This document shows positions 56,790 to 64,000 of a DNA stretch of 64,000 nt, piece after piece. Origin of the DNA: Marinobacter sp. LA51 (lineage in GTDB: Bacteria; Pseudomonadota; Gammaproteobacteria; Pseudomonadales; Oleiphilaceae); NCBI RefSeq assembly GCF_030297175.1, contig NZ_AP028070.1, positions 1,612,001 through 1,676,000 on the forward strand, given 5' to 3'. The notes under the pieces are model-generated. The model was given only the letters and a program-made list of their open reading frames with translations, was not told the origin of the DNA and made no database searches. A program made the translations under genes and the position numbers. The number at the start of each line of letters is the position of its first letter. Within the stretch, counting starts at the first letter, position 1.

Positions 56790-57392
56790 ATGTTCGATTG
56801 GAAAGAGATTCTGGATTTCTGGTTTGGCGAACTGGATGCCGATGGCCTGTCCGATCGGGCACACCGAAACCGATGGTTTAGAGCCGACCGCAAGTTCGAT
56901 CAGGAAATCCGTCGGCGTTTTATGTCGATGGTACTGTTTGCCTCAGAGCAGGGGCTGGACCATTGGCGGAGTGAGCCAGGCGGTATGCTGGCCGAGATTC
57001 TTCTGCTGGATCAGTTTTCACGGAATATCTTCCGTGGCGCCGGCATGGCCTTTGATCAGGACGTCCAGGCTCGAAAGCTCTGCCGGCAGGCAATGGCCAA
57101 AGGCCAGGACATGGCGCTGCCACCCCTCCAGCGGGCCTTCCTCTACATGCCCCTGCAACACTCAGAGCGTCTTGAGGACCAACGAACCTCGGTGGACTGT
57201 TATGAGCAGCTGGCCGCCTCCACGCCGGGACTGTTGGGAGACTTCCTGCAGAGTTTTGCGCAGTCCGCCCGAGACCACAAGGCGATTATTGAGCGGTTCT
57301 CGCGCTTTCCCCATCGGAATAAGGCATTGGGACGAACATCCAGCGATCCCGAAAAAGAGTATCTGGCCGGGGGTAGAACATTTGGTCAATGA
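56790..57392 (+). CDS. DUF924 family protein
   Basis: A 200-residue cytosolic protein of the widespread DUF924 family (TPR-like helical fold). Visible hallmarks are ILDFWFGELDADG at the start, RWFRADRKFDQEIRRRF, LLLDQFSRNIFRG and FLYMPLQHSE. Function unknown. The ATG at 56790 is preferred to an in-frame start at 56739. It is divergent from the CbiX gene, about 100 bases apart. Confidence 0.85.
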   Translation: MFDWKEILDFWFGELDADGLSDRAHRNRWFRADRKFDQEIRRRFMSMVLFASEQGLDHWRSEPGGMLAEILLLDQFSRNIFRGAGMAFDQDVQARKLCRQAMAKGQDMALPPLQRAFLYMPLQHSERLEDQRTSVDCYEQLAASTPGLLGDFLQSFAQSARDHKAIIERFSRFPHRNKALGRTSSDPEKEYLAGGRTFGQ

Positions 57393-57526
57393 TGTCCGGC
57401 CTTTTTTCGGTTTGTATGAAAAATGTACATTGTGACCCGCTAGCCGGAATAGCTTGATAGAATGCGCGACTCTTTTGGCGTGGGTATGCGCATCGCGTGC
57501 CCGTAAGTATTTGGGGAAGAATTCGG

Positions 57527-58249
57527 ATGTTTACTTCAGGGCGTTTTTTGCGTTCCGGGCTTCTTTTGGCTGTTTCCATATTGATTCCGTCTTTTTCGCA
57601 GGGCGCTTCCCTGGACGATGATTTGCTACATCGGATGTCCAATGCGGCGCCGGAGCTTGATCCTGTCGTGCTTGAATCCGCGTTCAATGCCTCCCGCTGT
57701 GCGGTGTTCTCTGGTGTAGAAATGCCACAACGTCTGGCTGTGATCGACTTTTCACTGCCATCCAGTCGTGAACGCCTGTGGATCTTTGATCTGGAGCAGG
57801 GTGAGCTGGTGCTTCGGGATCTTGTCGCCCATGGAAAGAATTCCGGTAACTTCGAGTCCACAGCCTTTTCCAATGTGGAAGGGAGTTATCAATCCAGCAT
57901 CGGTTTGTTTCGCGGCAGCGAATCCTATTACGGCAAGCACGGGTACTCGCTACGCTTGGATGGACTGGAGCCGGGCATCAATGATCACGCCCGACGTCGA
58001 GCAATCGTGATTCATGGCGCGGACTATGTGAATGAGTCGTGGGTGAATAAGTACGGCAGGATCGGCCGCAGTCATGGCTGCCCAGCGGTTGATAACCAGG
58101 TGATCGAGCGGGTGGTGGATAATCTCAAGGGCGGCCAGCTGGTCTTCAAGTTTTACCCCGATCAAGGCTGGCTCCACGGCTCGAACTACCTCAATTGCGG
58201 CGGTGGAGCTGTTGCCGTTACCGATTCTGGTCACGGCGAACAGGGTTAA
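57527..58249 (+). CDS. YkuD_2-type L,D-transpeptidase catalytic-domain protein
   Basis: A 240-residue secreted protein of the murein L,D-transpeptidase catalytic-domain family (PF13645 type). It has a signal peptide (about 1-27, ending SQGA). The active-site IVIHGADYVNES and GRSHGCPAV, with histidine and cysteine, lie near 170-195. GGGGAAG sits about 9 bases before the ATG at 57527; a GTG at 57497 is an alternative. Probably acts on peptidoglycan; exact reaction untested. Confidence 0.82.
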   Translation: MFTSGRFLRSGLLLAVSILIPSFSQGASLDDDLLHRMSNAAPELDPVVLESAFNASRCAVFSGVEMPQRLAVIDFSLPSSRERLWIFDLEQGELVLRDLVAHGKNSGNFESTAFSNVEGSYQSSIGLFRGSESYYGKHGYSLRLDGLEPGINDHARRRAIVIHGADYVNESWVNKYGRIGRSHGCPAVDNQVIERVVDNLKGGQLVFKFYPDQGWLHGSNYLNCGGGAVAVTDSGHGEQG

Positions 58250-58335
58250 GTGATCAGCTTTTGGGCAAGTTGTTTACTCTATAAACAGAGTTGGCTCAGA
58301 AGAGAAAAAACATCGAAAAACTTGAGAAAAAGAGG

Positions 58336-58363
58336 TTGACGGCCAAGCTCTGATCCGTAGAAT
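58336..58363 (+). promoter_or_regulatory. Sigma-70 promoter of tRNA-Gly
   Basis: TTGACG (58336-58341) and TAGAAT (58358-58363) are 16 bases apart and end 34 bases before the tRNA. Confidence 0.7.
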
Positions 58364-58397
58364 ACGCCTCCGTTGTCGGCATGAACCGAACAGCATT

Positions 58398-58473
58398 GCG
58401 GGAATAGCTCAGTTGGTAGAGCACAACCTTGCCAAGGTTGGGGTCGCGAGTTCGAATCTCGTTTCCCGCTCCA
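58398..58473 (+). tRNA. tRNA-Gly (anticodon GCC)
   Basis: A 76-base tRNA. The acceptor GCGGGAA pairs with TTCCCGC, the D arm is GCTCAGTTGGTAGAGC, the anticodon loop TTGCCAA, the T arm GAGTTCGAATCTC, and CCA is encoded. It reads GGC/GGU. Confidence 0.97.
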
Positions 58474-58480
58474 GATTTTA

Positions 58481-58512
58481 AAAACCCGGTTTCGAAAGAA
58501 ACCGGGTTTTTT
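58481..58512 (+). terminator. Rho-independent terminator after tRNA-Gly
   Basis: AAAACCCGGTTTC and GAAACCGGGTTTT form a perfect 13-bp stem around GAAA, ending in six T residues. A textbook terminator. Confidence 0.95.
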
Positions 58513-58608
58513 CGTTTCAGGCCTCAGCAAGTTCGGCGTTACCCTGCCTGGTCAGTTATAATCGCCAGCCTCAAAGGCGATTAATAAACAGGATGGGAGC
58601 GCCACCGC

Positions 58609-59403
58609 ATGAATGTCCATTCTCTCTGGGTGTATCCGGTGAAATCCCTGGCCGGAATCCGTGTGGATCAGCTTGAACTGGATGATTTTGGTCCTGCCGG
58701 TGATCGTCGCTGGATGATTGTCGATGAAGAAGGTCACTTCGTTACCCAGCGTTCTCATCCAGAGCTTGCCAATATCCAGGTGACGCTGGTCGAAGGGCGG
58801 GTGCAGTTGGGCATTCCCGGGCAAGGCAGTTTCACGCTGACGCCGACTGATGAGCGCATCACAACGCTGGTCTGGCGCGACTGGACATCAGCTCTGCTGG
58901 GGCAGCCCGATGTCAGCGAAGCGCTGAGCCGCTTTTGTTCCAGATCCCTGCGTTTTGTCTATATGCCTGACGATTCCTTTCGGCGCGTGGACCCGGAGCG
59001 GGTGACGGATCGGCGTCGAGTCAGTTTTGCCGACGGATTCCCGCTTCTGGTTACCAATCTGTCGTCCCTGGAAGAGCTTAACAGCCGTTTGCAGGAGCCC
59101 GTGGAAATGCGCCGGTTCCGGCCCAATGTGGTCGTTCAGGGCGCTGCCTCCTGGGACGAAGATCACTGGCGTGAGCTTGATGTTGGAGGTTGCAGGCTCA
59201 GTTTGGTCAAACCGTGCTCTCGTTGCGTCATGACCACGGTCGATCCTGATCTCGGGGTAAAAGACCCGGCAACACAACCGCTTAAAACCCTGTCTGGCTA
59301 CCGACGAACTGAAGACGGGGTCATCTTTGGAATGAACGCCGTTCACGACTCGGCGGGTCGAATTCAAGTTGGCGATTCAATCACCACGATCAAAACGGAG
59401 TAA
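58609..59403 (+). CDS. MOSC-domain protein (YcbX-like, no ferredoxin domain)
   Basis: A 264-residue protein. It has the MOSC N-terminal beta-barrel (HSLWVYPVKSLAGIRVDQLE) and a MOSC domain with KPCSRCVMTTVD carrying the cysteine that binds molybdenum cofactor. E. coli YcbX, active on N-hydroxylated bases, is longer because of a C-terminal 2Fe-2S domain that is missing here. A separate reductase would be needed. It lies 8 bases before uup. Confidence 0.85.
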   Translation: MNVHSLWVYPVKSLAGIRVDQLELDDFGPAGDRRWMIVDEEGHFVTQRSHPELANIQVTLVEGRVQLGIPGQGSFTLTPTDERITTLVWRDWTSALLGQPDVSEALSRFCSRSLRFVYMPDDSFRRVDPERVTDRRRVSFADGFPLLVTNLSSLEELNSRLQEPVEMRRFRPNVVVQGAASWDEDHWRELDVGGCRLSLVKPCSRCVMTTVDPDLGVKDPATQPLKTLSGYRRTEDGVIFGMNAVHDSAGRIQVGDSITTIKTE

Positions 59404-59411
59404 TACGTAAC

Positions 59412-61349
59412 GTGCCATTGTTAACACTGGATGCCTTGTCCCTGGCTTATGGGATGCACCCACTGCTTGACCAGGCGTCACTGATCGTGGAGGCCGGCGA
59501 ACGGGTGTGTCTGCTCGGCCGGAACGGCGAAGGCAAATCAACGCTTTTGAAAATTGTCAGCGGGGAAGTGGTTCCCGATGGTGGTCTCGTTCGTTTGGAT
59601 GATGGCGCCGTGCTGGCAGTCCTGCCTCAGAACTTGCCCACACACGACACTCGCACCGCCTACGATGTTGTTGCCGGCGCATTCCCAGAGACCGGTGAAC
59701 TGCTGACCGAATTCCACCGCCTTTCCCAGCAGGCGGACGAGGCCAGTCTCGATCGCATGATGAAAGTGCAGGAACGCCTTGAGGCGCTGGACGGCTGGCG
59801 CCTGGATCAGAAGGTGACCACCATTTTGGGTCAATACGGTATCGACCCTGACCGGCAGCTGGATACCCTGTCGGGTGGCTGGCAGCGACGTGTGTTGCTG
59901 GCGAGAGCCTTGGTCGCTGAGCCGGATATTCTGCTGCTGGACGAGCCCACCAACCACCTGGACGTACCAGCCATTGCCTGGCTGGAAGAGGCGCTGGGCC
60001 AGTTCCGGGGCGCGATGCTGTTTGTCAGTCACGACCGGGCGTTCATTCGCCGTATGGCGACCCGAATTGTAGAGTTGGATCGGGGCAAACTTGTCAGTTT
60101 TTCAGCGACGTATGACAAATACCTCGAGTTGAAAGAGAAGGCGCTCGAGGAAGAGGAGCGCCAGAATGCGCTCTTCGACAAACGCCTGAAGCAGGAAGAA
60201 GCCTGGATCCGTCAGGGTATCAAGGCGCGCCGCACCCGCAACATGGGTCGGGTGCGTGCCCTGAAGGCGATGCGAGAGGAGCACCGTCAGCGCCGGACCC
60301 GCGGTGGCACAGCAACCTTTGCAGTCGAAGATGCGGCGCGCTCTGGCAAACTGGTCGTGGAAACCCGGGATGCCGGGTTTGGGTATCAGGCCCGCGCCGA
60401 TATCATCCGGGATATGAACCTGACTGTCCTGCGCGGCGATAAGATCGGTCTCGTTGGCGAAAACGGTACCGGCAAGACCACGCTGGTGCGGCTGTTACTC
60501 GGAGACCTTGAGGCCACTGAGGGATCGATCCGACTGGGCACCAATCTCCAGGTTGCTTACTTCGATCAGCTGCGTGGTGAGTTGGATTTGAGCAAGAACG
60601 CTCTGGACAACTTGTCGGAAGGGCGCGAGTTCATCGACATCAATGGCCAGAGCAAGCATGTATTGGGCTACTTACAGGAGTTCCTGTTTACGCCTGAGCG
60701 TGCCCGGTCTCCGGTCCGGGTATTTTCTGGTGGCGAGCGGGCTCGCTTGCTCCTGGCCAAGCTGTTCAGCAAACCGGCCAACATCCTGGTTCTGGACGAA
60801 CCTACCAACGATCTGGACGTAGAAACGCTGGAGTTGCTGGAAGAGCAGCTGGCGGAGTTCAAGGGCACCGTTATCGTGATCAGTCACGACCGGGAGTTCC
60901 TCGATAACGTCGTGACCGAAACGGTCTTCCTGGATGGCTCCGGGCAGGTGCGCGAGTATGTCGGTGGCTACAGCGATTGGCGTCGGCAGGGTGGATGCTT
61001 TCCGTCTGAGGCGGGCGGCAATCGACCCGACAAGCAGGACAAGCGCTCAAAAAACGGAGCCGACGACAAAGTGTCTACGTCACCGTCCAAACCTGTGGGC
61101 CAGTCCACACAATCGAAACCCGTCAAGCTGAGTTACAAGCTTAAACTTGAACTCGAGGAACTACCGGGGAAAATCGAGGCCTTAGAGCAGGATATTGCCC
61201 GGCTGCAGACTACTATCGCAGATTCAGACTTTTACGCTGGTCCACCGAACGATGTCTCAGCCACGCTTGAGGAATTGACGGACAAGGAGTCCCGTCTTGA
61301 GCAGGTGATTGAGCGGTGGATGGAGTTGGAGGAACAGGCGAATCAATGA
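59412..61349 (+). CDS. uup: ABC-F ATPase Uup
   Basis: A 645-residue soluble tandem ATPase. First domain: GRNGEGKST, LSGGW, LLLDEPTNHLD. Second domain: GENGTGKTT, FSGGERARLL, LVLDEPTNDLD. A basic linker lies between them, and a C-terminal coiled-coil (about 575-640) follows a Lys/Ser-rich spacer. Uup acts at ribosomes or branched DNA in E. coli. The stop overlaps the next gene (ATGA). Confidence 0.93.
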   Translation: MPLLTLDALSLAYGMHPLLDQASLIVEAGERVCLLGRNGEGKSTLLKIVSGEVVPDGGLVRLDDGAVLAVLPQNLPTHDTRTAYDVVAGAFPETGELLTEFHRLSQQADEASLDRMMKVQERLEALDGWRLDQKVTTILGQYGIDPDRQLDTLSGGWQRRVLLARALVAEPDILLLDEPTNHLDVPAIAWLEEALGQFRGAMLFVSHDRAFIRRMATRIVELDRGKLVSFSATYDKYLELKEKALEEEERQNALFDKRLKQEEAWIRQGIKARRTRNMGRVRALKAMREEHRQRRTRGGTATFAVEDAARSGKLVVETRDAGFGYQARADIIRDMNLTVLRGDKIGLVGENGTGKTTLVRLLLGDLEATEGSIRLGTNLQVAYFDQLRGELDLSKNALDNLSEGREFIDINGQSKHVLGYLQEFLFTPERARSPVRVFSGGERARLLLAKLFSKPANILVLDEPTNDLDVETLELLEEQLAEFKGTVIVISHDREFLDNVVTETVFLDGSGQVREYVGGYSDWRRQGGCFPSEAGGNRPDKQDKRSKNGADDKVSTSPSKPVGQSTQSKPVKLSYKLKLELEELPGKIEALEQDIARLQTTIADSDFYAGPPNDVSATLEELTDKESRLEQVIERWMELEEQANQ

Positions 61350-62014
61350 ATGTAAATTACAGTTTCAGGTTTCAGGGCGGGCGCACGGTTGAGTTCAAGG
61401 TAACTGATCAGCCGGCAGTCCCGGCTTCGAAGCAGCCGTCCTGGGTAAAATTGGAGCATTGCCAATGCTCCAACTGTCCGTTGCGGTCCAGCGATGCCGA
61501 GAATTGCCCGGCCGCAACGGAAATCCTGCCCGTTGTGGAGGCATTCCAGGCCGATGATGCCTATCAGAAAGTCGATGTGACCGTGACCGATGAACGCCGC
61601 GCCTATGTAAAGCAGACTGCTCTCGAGGAGGCGCTCAGGTCATTGTTGGGTCTGAAGATGGCGACCAGTGGTTGCCCCGTACTCGCGGAACTGAAGCCCA
61701 TGGCAATGCACCATCTGCCGTTCGCCAATACCGACGAATTCATTACCCGCAGCGTGTCTCACTATCTGTTGCAGCAATACTTCGCCGCGCGAAACCATGA
61801 GGAGCCGGATTGGGAGCTGAAGGGTCTGGTGGAGCGGAATCAGCGCTTGCAGTTGGTTAACCAGGCGTTATGGCAGCGAATTCACTCGGTTTGTAAGGGC
61901 GACAGCAACCTGAAGGCTTTGCTGAACTTCTTCTCAATGGCTTCCAGCGTGAGCTTCTCTCTGGAAAGTCAGCTCCGCAAACTGGAAGCCAAGATGGGCG
62001 GCGAGCCACACTGA
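61346..62014 (+). CDS. Uncharacterised Cys-motif protein coupled to uup
   Basis: A 222-residue cytosolic protein that I do not recognise with confidence. The N-terminal beta-rich segment (YSFRFQGGRTVEFKV) is followed by a cysteine cluster CQCSNCPLRSSDAENC (about 37-52, C-x-C-x2-C-x8-C), which could bind a metal. The rest is mainly helical, with another cysteine in TSGCPVLAELKPM. There is no signal or membrane segment. Its ATG overlaps the uup stop, so the two are translationally coupled. Confidence 0.72.
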   Translation: MNVNYSFRFQGGRTVEFKVTDQPAVPASKQPSWVKLEHCQCSNCPLRSSDAENCPAATEILPVVEAFQADDAYQKVDVTVTDERRAYVKQTALEEALRSLLGLKMATSGCPVLAELKPMAMHHLPFANTDEFITRSVSHYLLQQYFAARNHEEPDWELKGLVERNQRLQLVNQALWQRIHSVCKGDSNLKALLNFFSMASSVSFSLESQLRKLEAKMGGEPH

Positions 62015-62072
62015 CTGGATCGGTGCGCTGCCACCGCTTGATGGCCCTGATGCTTTTCTTCAGCTCCGGGTC

Positions 62073-62504
62073 CTAGTTGATTCTTACCGCCAACACGTCG
62101 CATTCCGTGCCGTGCAAAACCCCATTGGCGGTAGAGCCCAGCAAGAGCTGGAAACCCTTCCTGCCGTGACTGCCGACGATGATCAGGTCCACTTCGTGTT
62201 CCTTGGCGAGGCGGTGAATCTCCGATTCCGGACGGCCAACGGTGACCACCTGATTAGCTTTTGATATGTCGTACTGGTCGCCGTAGCCGGCAAGCTGATC
62301 GTGGGCAGCCTTGTCGAGCTGATCCTGCAATTCCGTCAGATCCATAGGGATGTCTCCGCCATAGGCGTAGCCGACCGGTTCTACCACGTGAATCAGCAGC
62401 AACTCAGCGCCGTGGGACTCACAGACGGCCCTGGCCTTGTTCAGGACCTGCGGAGCCTCTTCGGTCAGATCGATTGCAACAAGCACCTTGCTGTAAGCGG
62501 ACAT
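62073..62504 (-). CDS. Universal stress protein (UspA family)
   Basis: A 143-residue single-domain Usp. It starts SKVLVAIDLTEEAPQVLNKA and ends with VGSHGRKGFQLLLGSTANGV, which carries the glycine-rich nucleotide-binding motif of ATP-binding Usps. AGGAG lies 8 bases before the ATG. Upstream lie an Anr-like box and a 9-base inverted repeat, suggesting low-oxygen induction as known for Pseudomonas Usp genes. Confidence 0.92.
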   Translation of the reverse strand: MSAYSKVLVAIDLTEEAPQVLNKARAVCESHGAELLLIHVVEPVGYAYGGDIPMDLTELQDQLDKAAHDQLAGYGDQYDISKANQVVTVGRPESEIHRLAKEHEVDLIIVGSHGRKGFQLLLGSTANGVLHGTECDVLAVRIN

Positions 62505-62533
62505 TGCATCACTCCTTTATGCCGAGCATAACT

Positions 62534-62591
62534 TCAGAATAGTAGCTCTATTCTGATCCGAACAGTGTAGTTAGTAACTGATGCACATCAA
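62534..62591 (-). promoter_or_regulatory. Usp promoter: Anr-like box plus inverted repeat
   Basis: On the minus strand TTGATGTGCATCAG (62591-62578) matches the FNR/Anr box with one mismatch. About 31 bases downstream, CAGAAT fits a -10 element. Overlapping it are perfect arms TCAGAATAG and CTATTCTGA (62534-62542, 62548-62556) separated by five bases, as for a repressor operator. Confidence 0.55.
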
Positions 62592-62604
62592 TGAAGGGTA
62601 GGAA

Positions 62605-62641
62605 ATTCAGGAAGCTGGCGGACTGGGTGTCTGCCAGCTTC
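62605..62641 (-). terminator. Probable terminator of the 62654-63472 gene
   Basis: GAAGCTGGC (62611-62619) and GCCAGCTTC (62633-62641) form a 9-bp stem, extendable by two pairs, just past the stop on the minus strand. CCTGAATTTCC follows, a weak U-tract. Confidence 0.5.
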
Positions 62642-62653
62642 AGGATGAGCGGC

Positions 62654-63472
62654 TTAGGCGTTGCCTTGCAGCAGGGTAATGGTGGTTGCCAGCCCTTTCA
62701 GAATGCCTTTTGAGTATCGGTCAATCACGAACCCGACGTTCTTTTCGTTGTAGTTGATGTAAGAGCCACGAATGAATTCCCACTTGGACGAAATGTCACT
62801 CATGGTCTTTTTCAGGTCACTACCTGAGTCACCATGCATGACGGTAGCCAGCAACTGGTCGAACTCCCGAGCCTGCTCGTCCAATGGCTTTTCAGTAGAA
62901 GAGCCCTGAAAGGTCTGGGAGACCGAGGAATTGGTGCGCACCGAGTACTTGGCCATCATCTGGGCCATCTTGACGGCTGCTGACCTGGCCGCTTCAACCC
63001 TCGGGTTGGTTTCGGTTTGAGCGCTTTCCTGGGCAGCCTGATAAAGGTCAGTTGCCATGTTGTTCATGGCAAGTGCCTGGTTGGCCATATCGGATACCAG
63101 GCGTAGGTCAGGGTAGCCGGTCTTGCGAACGTCATTGATGTTGCTGCGCATTAGCGCCTTGAATTGATCAAATTCCTGATTCAGGCCTTCTATCTGTTCG
63201 GTCGAGAGCACGCCGGTGGTGCTTTTTATGATGGTGTTCATCGCATCGTTGGCCGCATTGATGCCGATGACGATCTCATTGAGGGTGTCAGTGTCGCCAT
63301 TGCCGCTGAACCGGTAATAGGCGTCCAGGGCCATGTAGTTGCTGACGCGGAATTCGTGCAGTTCTGACAGAAACCCTCCCGCTGTTTCCTGGGCGCGGGC
63401 ACCCAGAGAGGTCAAAGCGAGCAGGATCAGTGCGGCTACCAGGGAGCGAACTCTCAGGCGGGTGTCTTCCAT
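62654..63472 (-). CDS. Uncharacterised periplasmic helical protein
   Basis: A 272-residue secreted protein of no family I can name. Residues 1-28 form a signal peptide (ALILLALTSLGARAQ). The mature part is almost wholly helical, with many Met, Gln and Asn residues (DMANQALAMNNMATDLYQAA). It has no cysteine and no enzyme motif. The ATG has GGAG about 9 bases upstream. It is divergent from fadB across a 364-base region; functional linkage to fatty-acid oxidation is only positional. Confidence 0.7.
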   Translation of the reverse strand: MEDTRLRVRSLVAALILLALTSLGARAQETAGGFLSELHEFRVSNYMALDAYYRFSGNGDTDTLNEIVIGINAANDAMNTIIKSTTGVLSTEQIEGLNQEFDQFKALMRSNINDVRKTGYPDLRLVSDMANQALAMNNMATDLYQAAQESAQTETNPRVEAARSAAVKMAQMMAKYSVRTNSSVSQTFQGSSTEKPLDEQAREFDQLLATVMHGDSGSDLKKTMSDISSKWEFIRGSYINYNEKNVGFVIDRYSKGILKGLATTITLLQGNA

Positions 63473-63836
63473 CGGATGGGTCTCCGTAATGCTGTTTTAT
63501 TATTGTGGACTAAAGTCGCAGGTCGAAGTTAAAGTAACTTCGTTGGCCAAGCAAGCGGTTTTGGCCGCTGCAACGGCGGTAACTGTAAACAAGTATCAAA
63601 TCCGGGGGTTAGCGCCCCGGAGTCTGTGGTCAGCATTCACTTTTCAGATCCGCCGCAAGAAACAAATTGACAAACGCCCGTTTTTTTTTCATCGTGTGCC
63701 CTCGCGATTCAAACGACTGTATGAATTTTGGATCGAATGATCGGGCAGTGACCGAAATCTCGCTGCACAAACAGTCATCGCACCGCAGCGTGTAGATGGC
63801 TGGAAGCAGTTCCTAACACAGACTGGAGATCAGTTG
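63473..63836. other. Divergent regulatory region before fadB
   Basis: I see no gene in these 364 bases. It holds a 19-base inverted repeat (arms CGAAGTTA and TAACTTCG, 63524-63542), a 7-bp hairpin (TCCGGGG/CCCCGGA, 63601-63621), and TTGACA at 63667-63672 followed by a nine-T run. The last could be a -35 for fadB, but no good -10 follows at 17 bases. Confidence 0.45.
63524..63542. promoter_or_regulatory. Operator-like inverted repeat near fadB
   Basis: Arms CGAAGTTA and TAACTTCG are perfect 8-base inverted repeats around AAG. The site lies about 50 bases upstream of the minus-strand gene and about 300 before fadB. It does not match the PsrA motif I recall (GAAAC-N4-GTTTC). Confidence 0.4.
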
Positions 63837-64000
63837 ATGATTTACGAAGGTAAAGCCATCACGGTTAAAGAGATCGAAGGCGGGATCGCTCAGTTGAACT
63901 TCGACTTGCAGGGCGAGTCAGTCAACAAGTTCAACCGTCTCACTATCGAAGAACTGGGTGCCGCAACTGACGCAATTAAAGCGCAAAAGAATCTGAAGGG
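63837..64000 (+). CDS. fadB: Fatty acid oxidation complex alpha subunit FadB (5' part)
   Basis: The first 54 codons of fadB, cut by the window edge. [20 protein letters not shown] then [20 protein letters not shown] matches the start of the enoyl-CoA hydratase domain in FadB/FaoA. The full protein (about 715 residues in the family) hydrates and dehydrogenates acyl-CoA intermediates of beta-oxidation. GGAG lies about 10 bases before the ATG. The fadA partner is expected downstream. Confidence 0.93.
   Translation, partial: MIYEGKAITVKEIEGGIAQLNFDLQGESVNKFNRLTIEELGAATDAIKAQKNLK

Noticed and set aside
63667..63690. TTGACA as the -35 of a fadB promoter
   Set aside because: No acceptable -10 lies 16-18 bases downstream, so I describe it only as part of the region.

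Overview
The window looks like a chromosomal segment of a marine gammaproteobacterium close to Marinobacter. This is inferred from recalled protein resemblance and from Pseudomonas-like gene order (queA-tgt-yajC-secDF-suhB/trmJ-cysE-iscRS and ndk-rlmN-pilF-rodZ-ispG-hisS-yfgM-bamB-der). I see about 58 protein genes, one of them cut by the right edge, and three tRNAs. There are no insertion sequences, prophage genes or CRISPR arrays.

Layout. 1-528 is non-coding. 529-3275 (minus) is a three-gene ABC importer of unknown ligand. 3560-5843 holds an acyl-CoA ligase and a thioesterase-like gene. 5862-8715 (minus) is FbpA/FbpB ferric-iron uptake without an ATPase gene. 8898-11234 holds a PilZ protein, a lipoprotein and a degenerate HD-GYP protein. 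11224-12342 is a minus-strand lipoprotein. 12607-15160 is an ABC exporter followed by queF. 15212-16952 (minus) holds a membrane adenylate cyclase and a DUF962 protein. A nitroreductase follows. 17890-29234 is the flagellar rod/hook cluster flgBCDEFGHIJKL. 29320-35093 is tRNA-Leu and queA-tgt-yajC-secD-secF. 35167-39563 is suhB against trmJ-cysE-iscR-iscS. 39632-48897 is the ndk-to-der cluster. 48915-54734 (minus) is a GGDEF/EAL protein followed by ackA-pta. 54974-64000 holds a CcoM-like small membrane protein, tRNA-Glu, tRNA-Gly, several housekeeping and poorly characterised genes, and the start of fadB.

Regulation readable in the DNA. Two sigma-54 promoters precede flgB and flgF. Two FNR/Anr boxes precede the CcoM-like gene and a universal stress protein gene. 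A consensus CRP/Vfr core lies ahead of the HD-GYP gene. A type-1 IscR-like site precedes iscR, and two Fur-like sites lie by fbpA and fbpB. Several strong terminators are also visible.

Most notable points: (1) suhB has lost the catalytic metal-binding signature of inositol monophosphatases, which suggests that only a non-enzymatic role is kept. (2) iscR-iscS runs straight into ndk: iscU, iscA, hscB, hscA, fdx and iscX are absent, and IscS lacks its C-terminal IscU-binding tail. (3) The HD-GYP protein has lost its HD dyad. (4) A 50-residue CcoM-like gene has a textbook class-II Anr promoter. (5) The flgF ribosome-binding site can pair with the flgF promoter region, but only in read-through transcripts from flgE.
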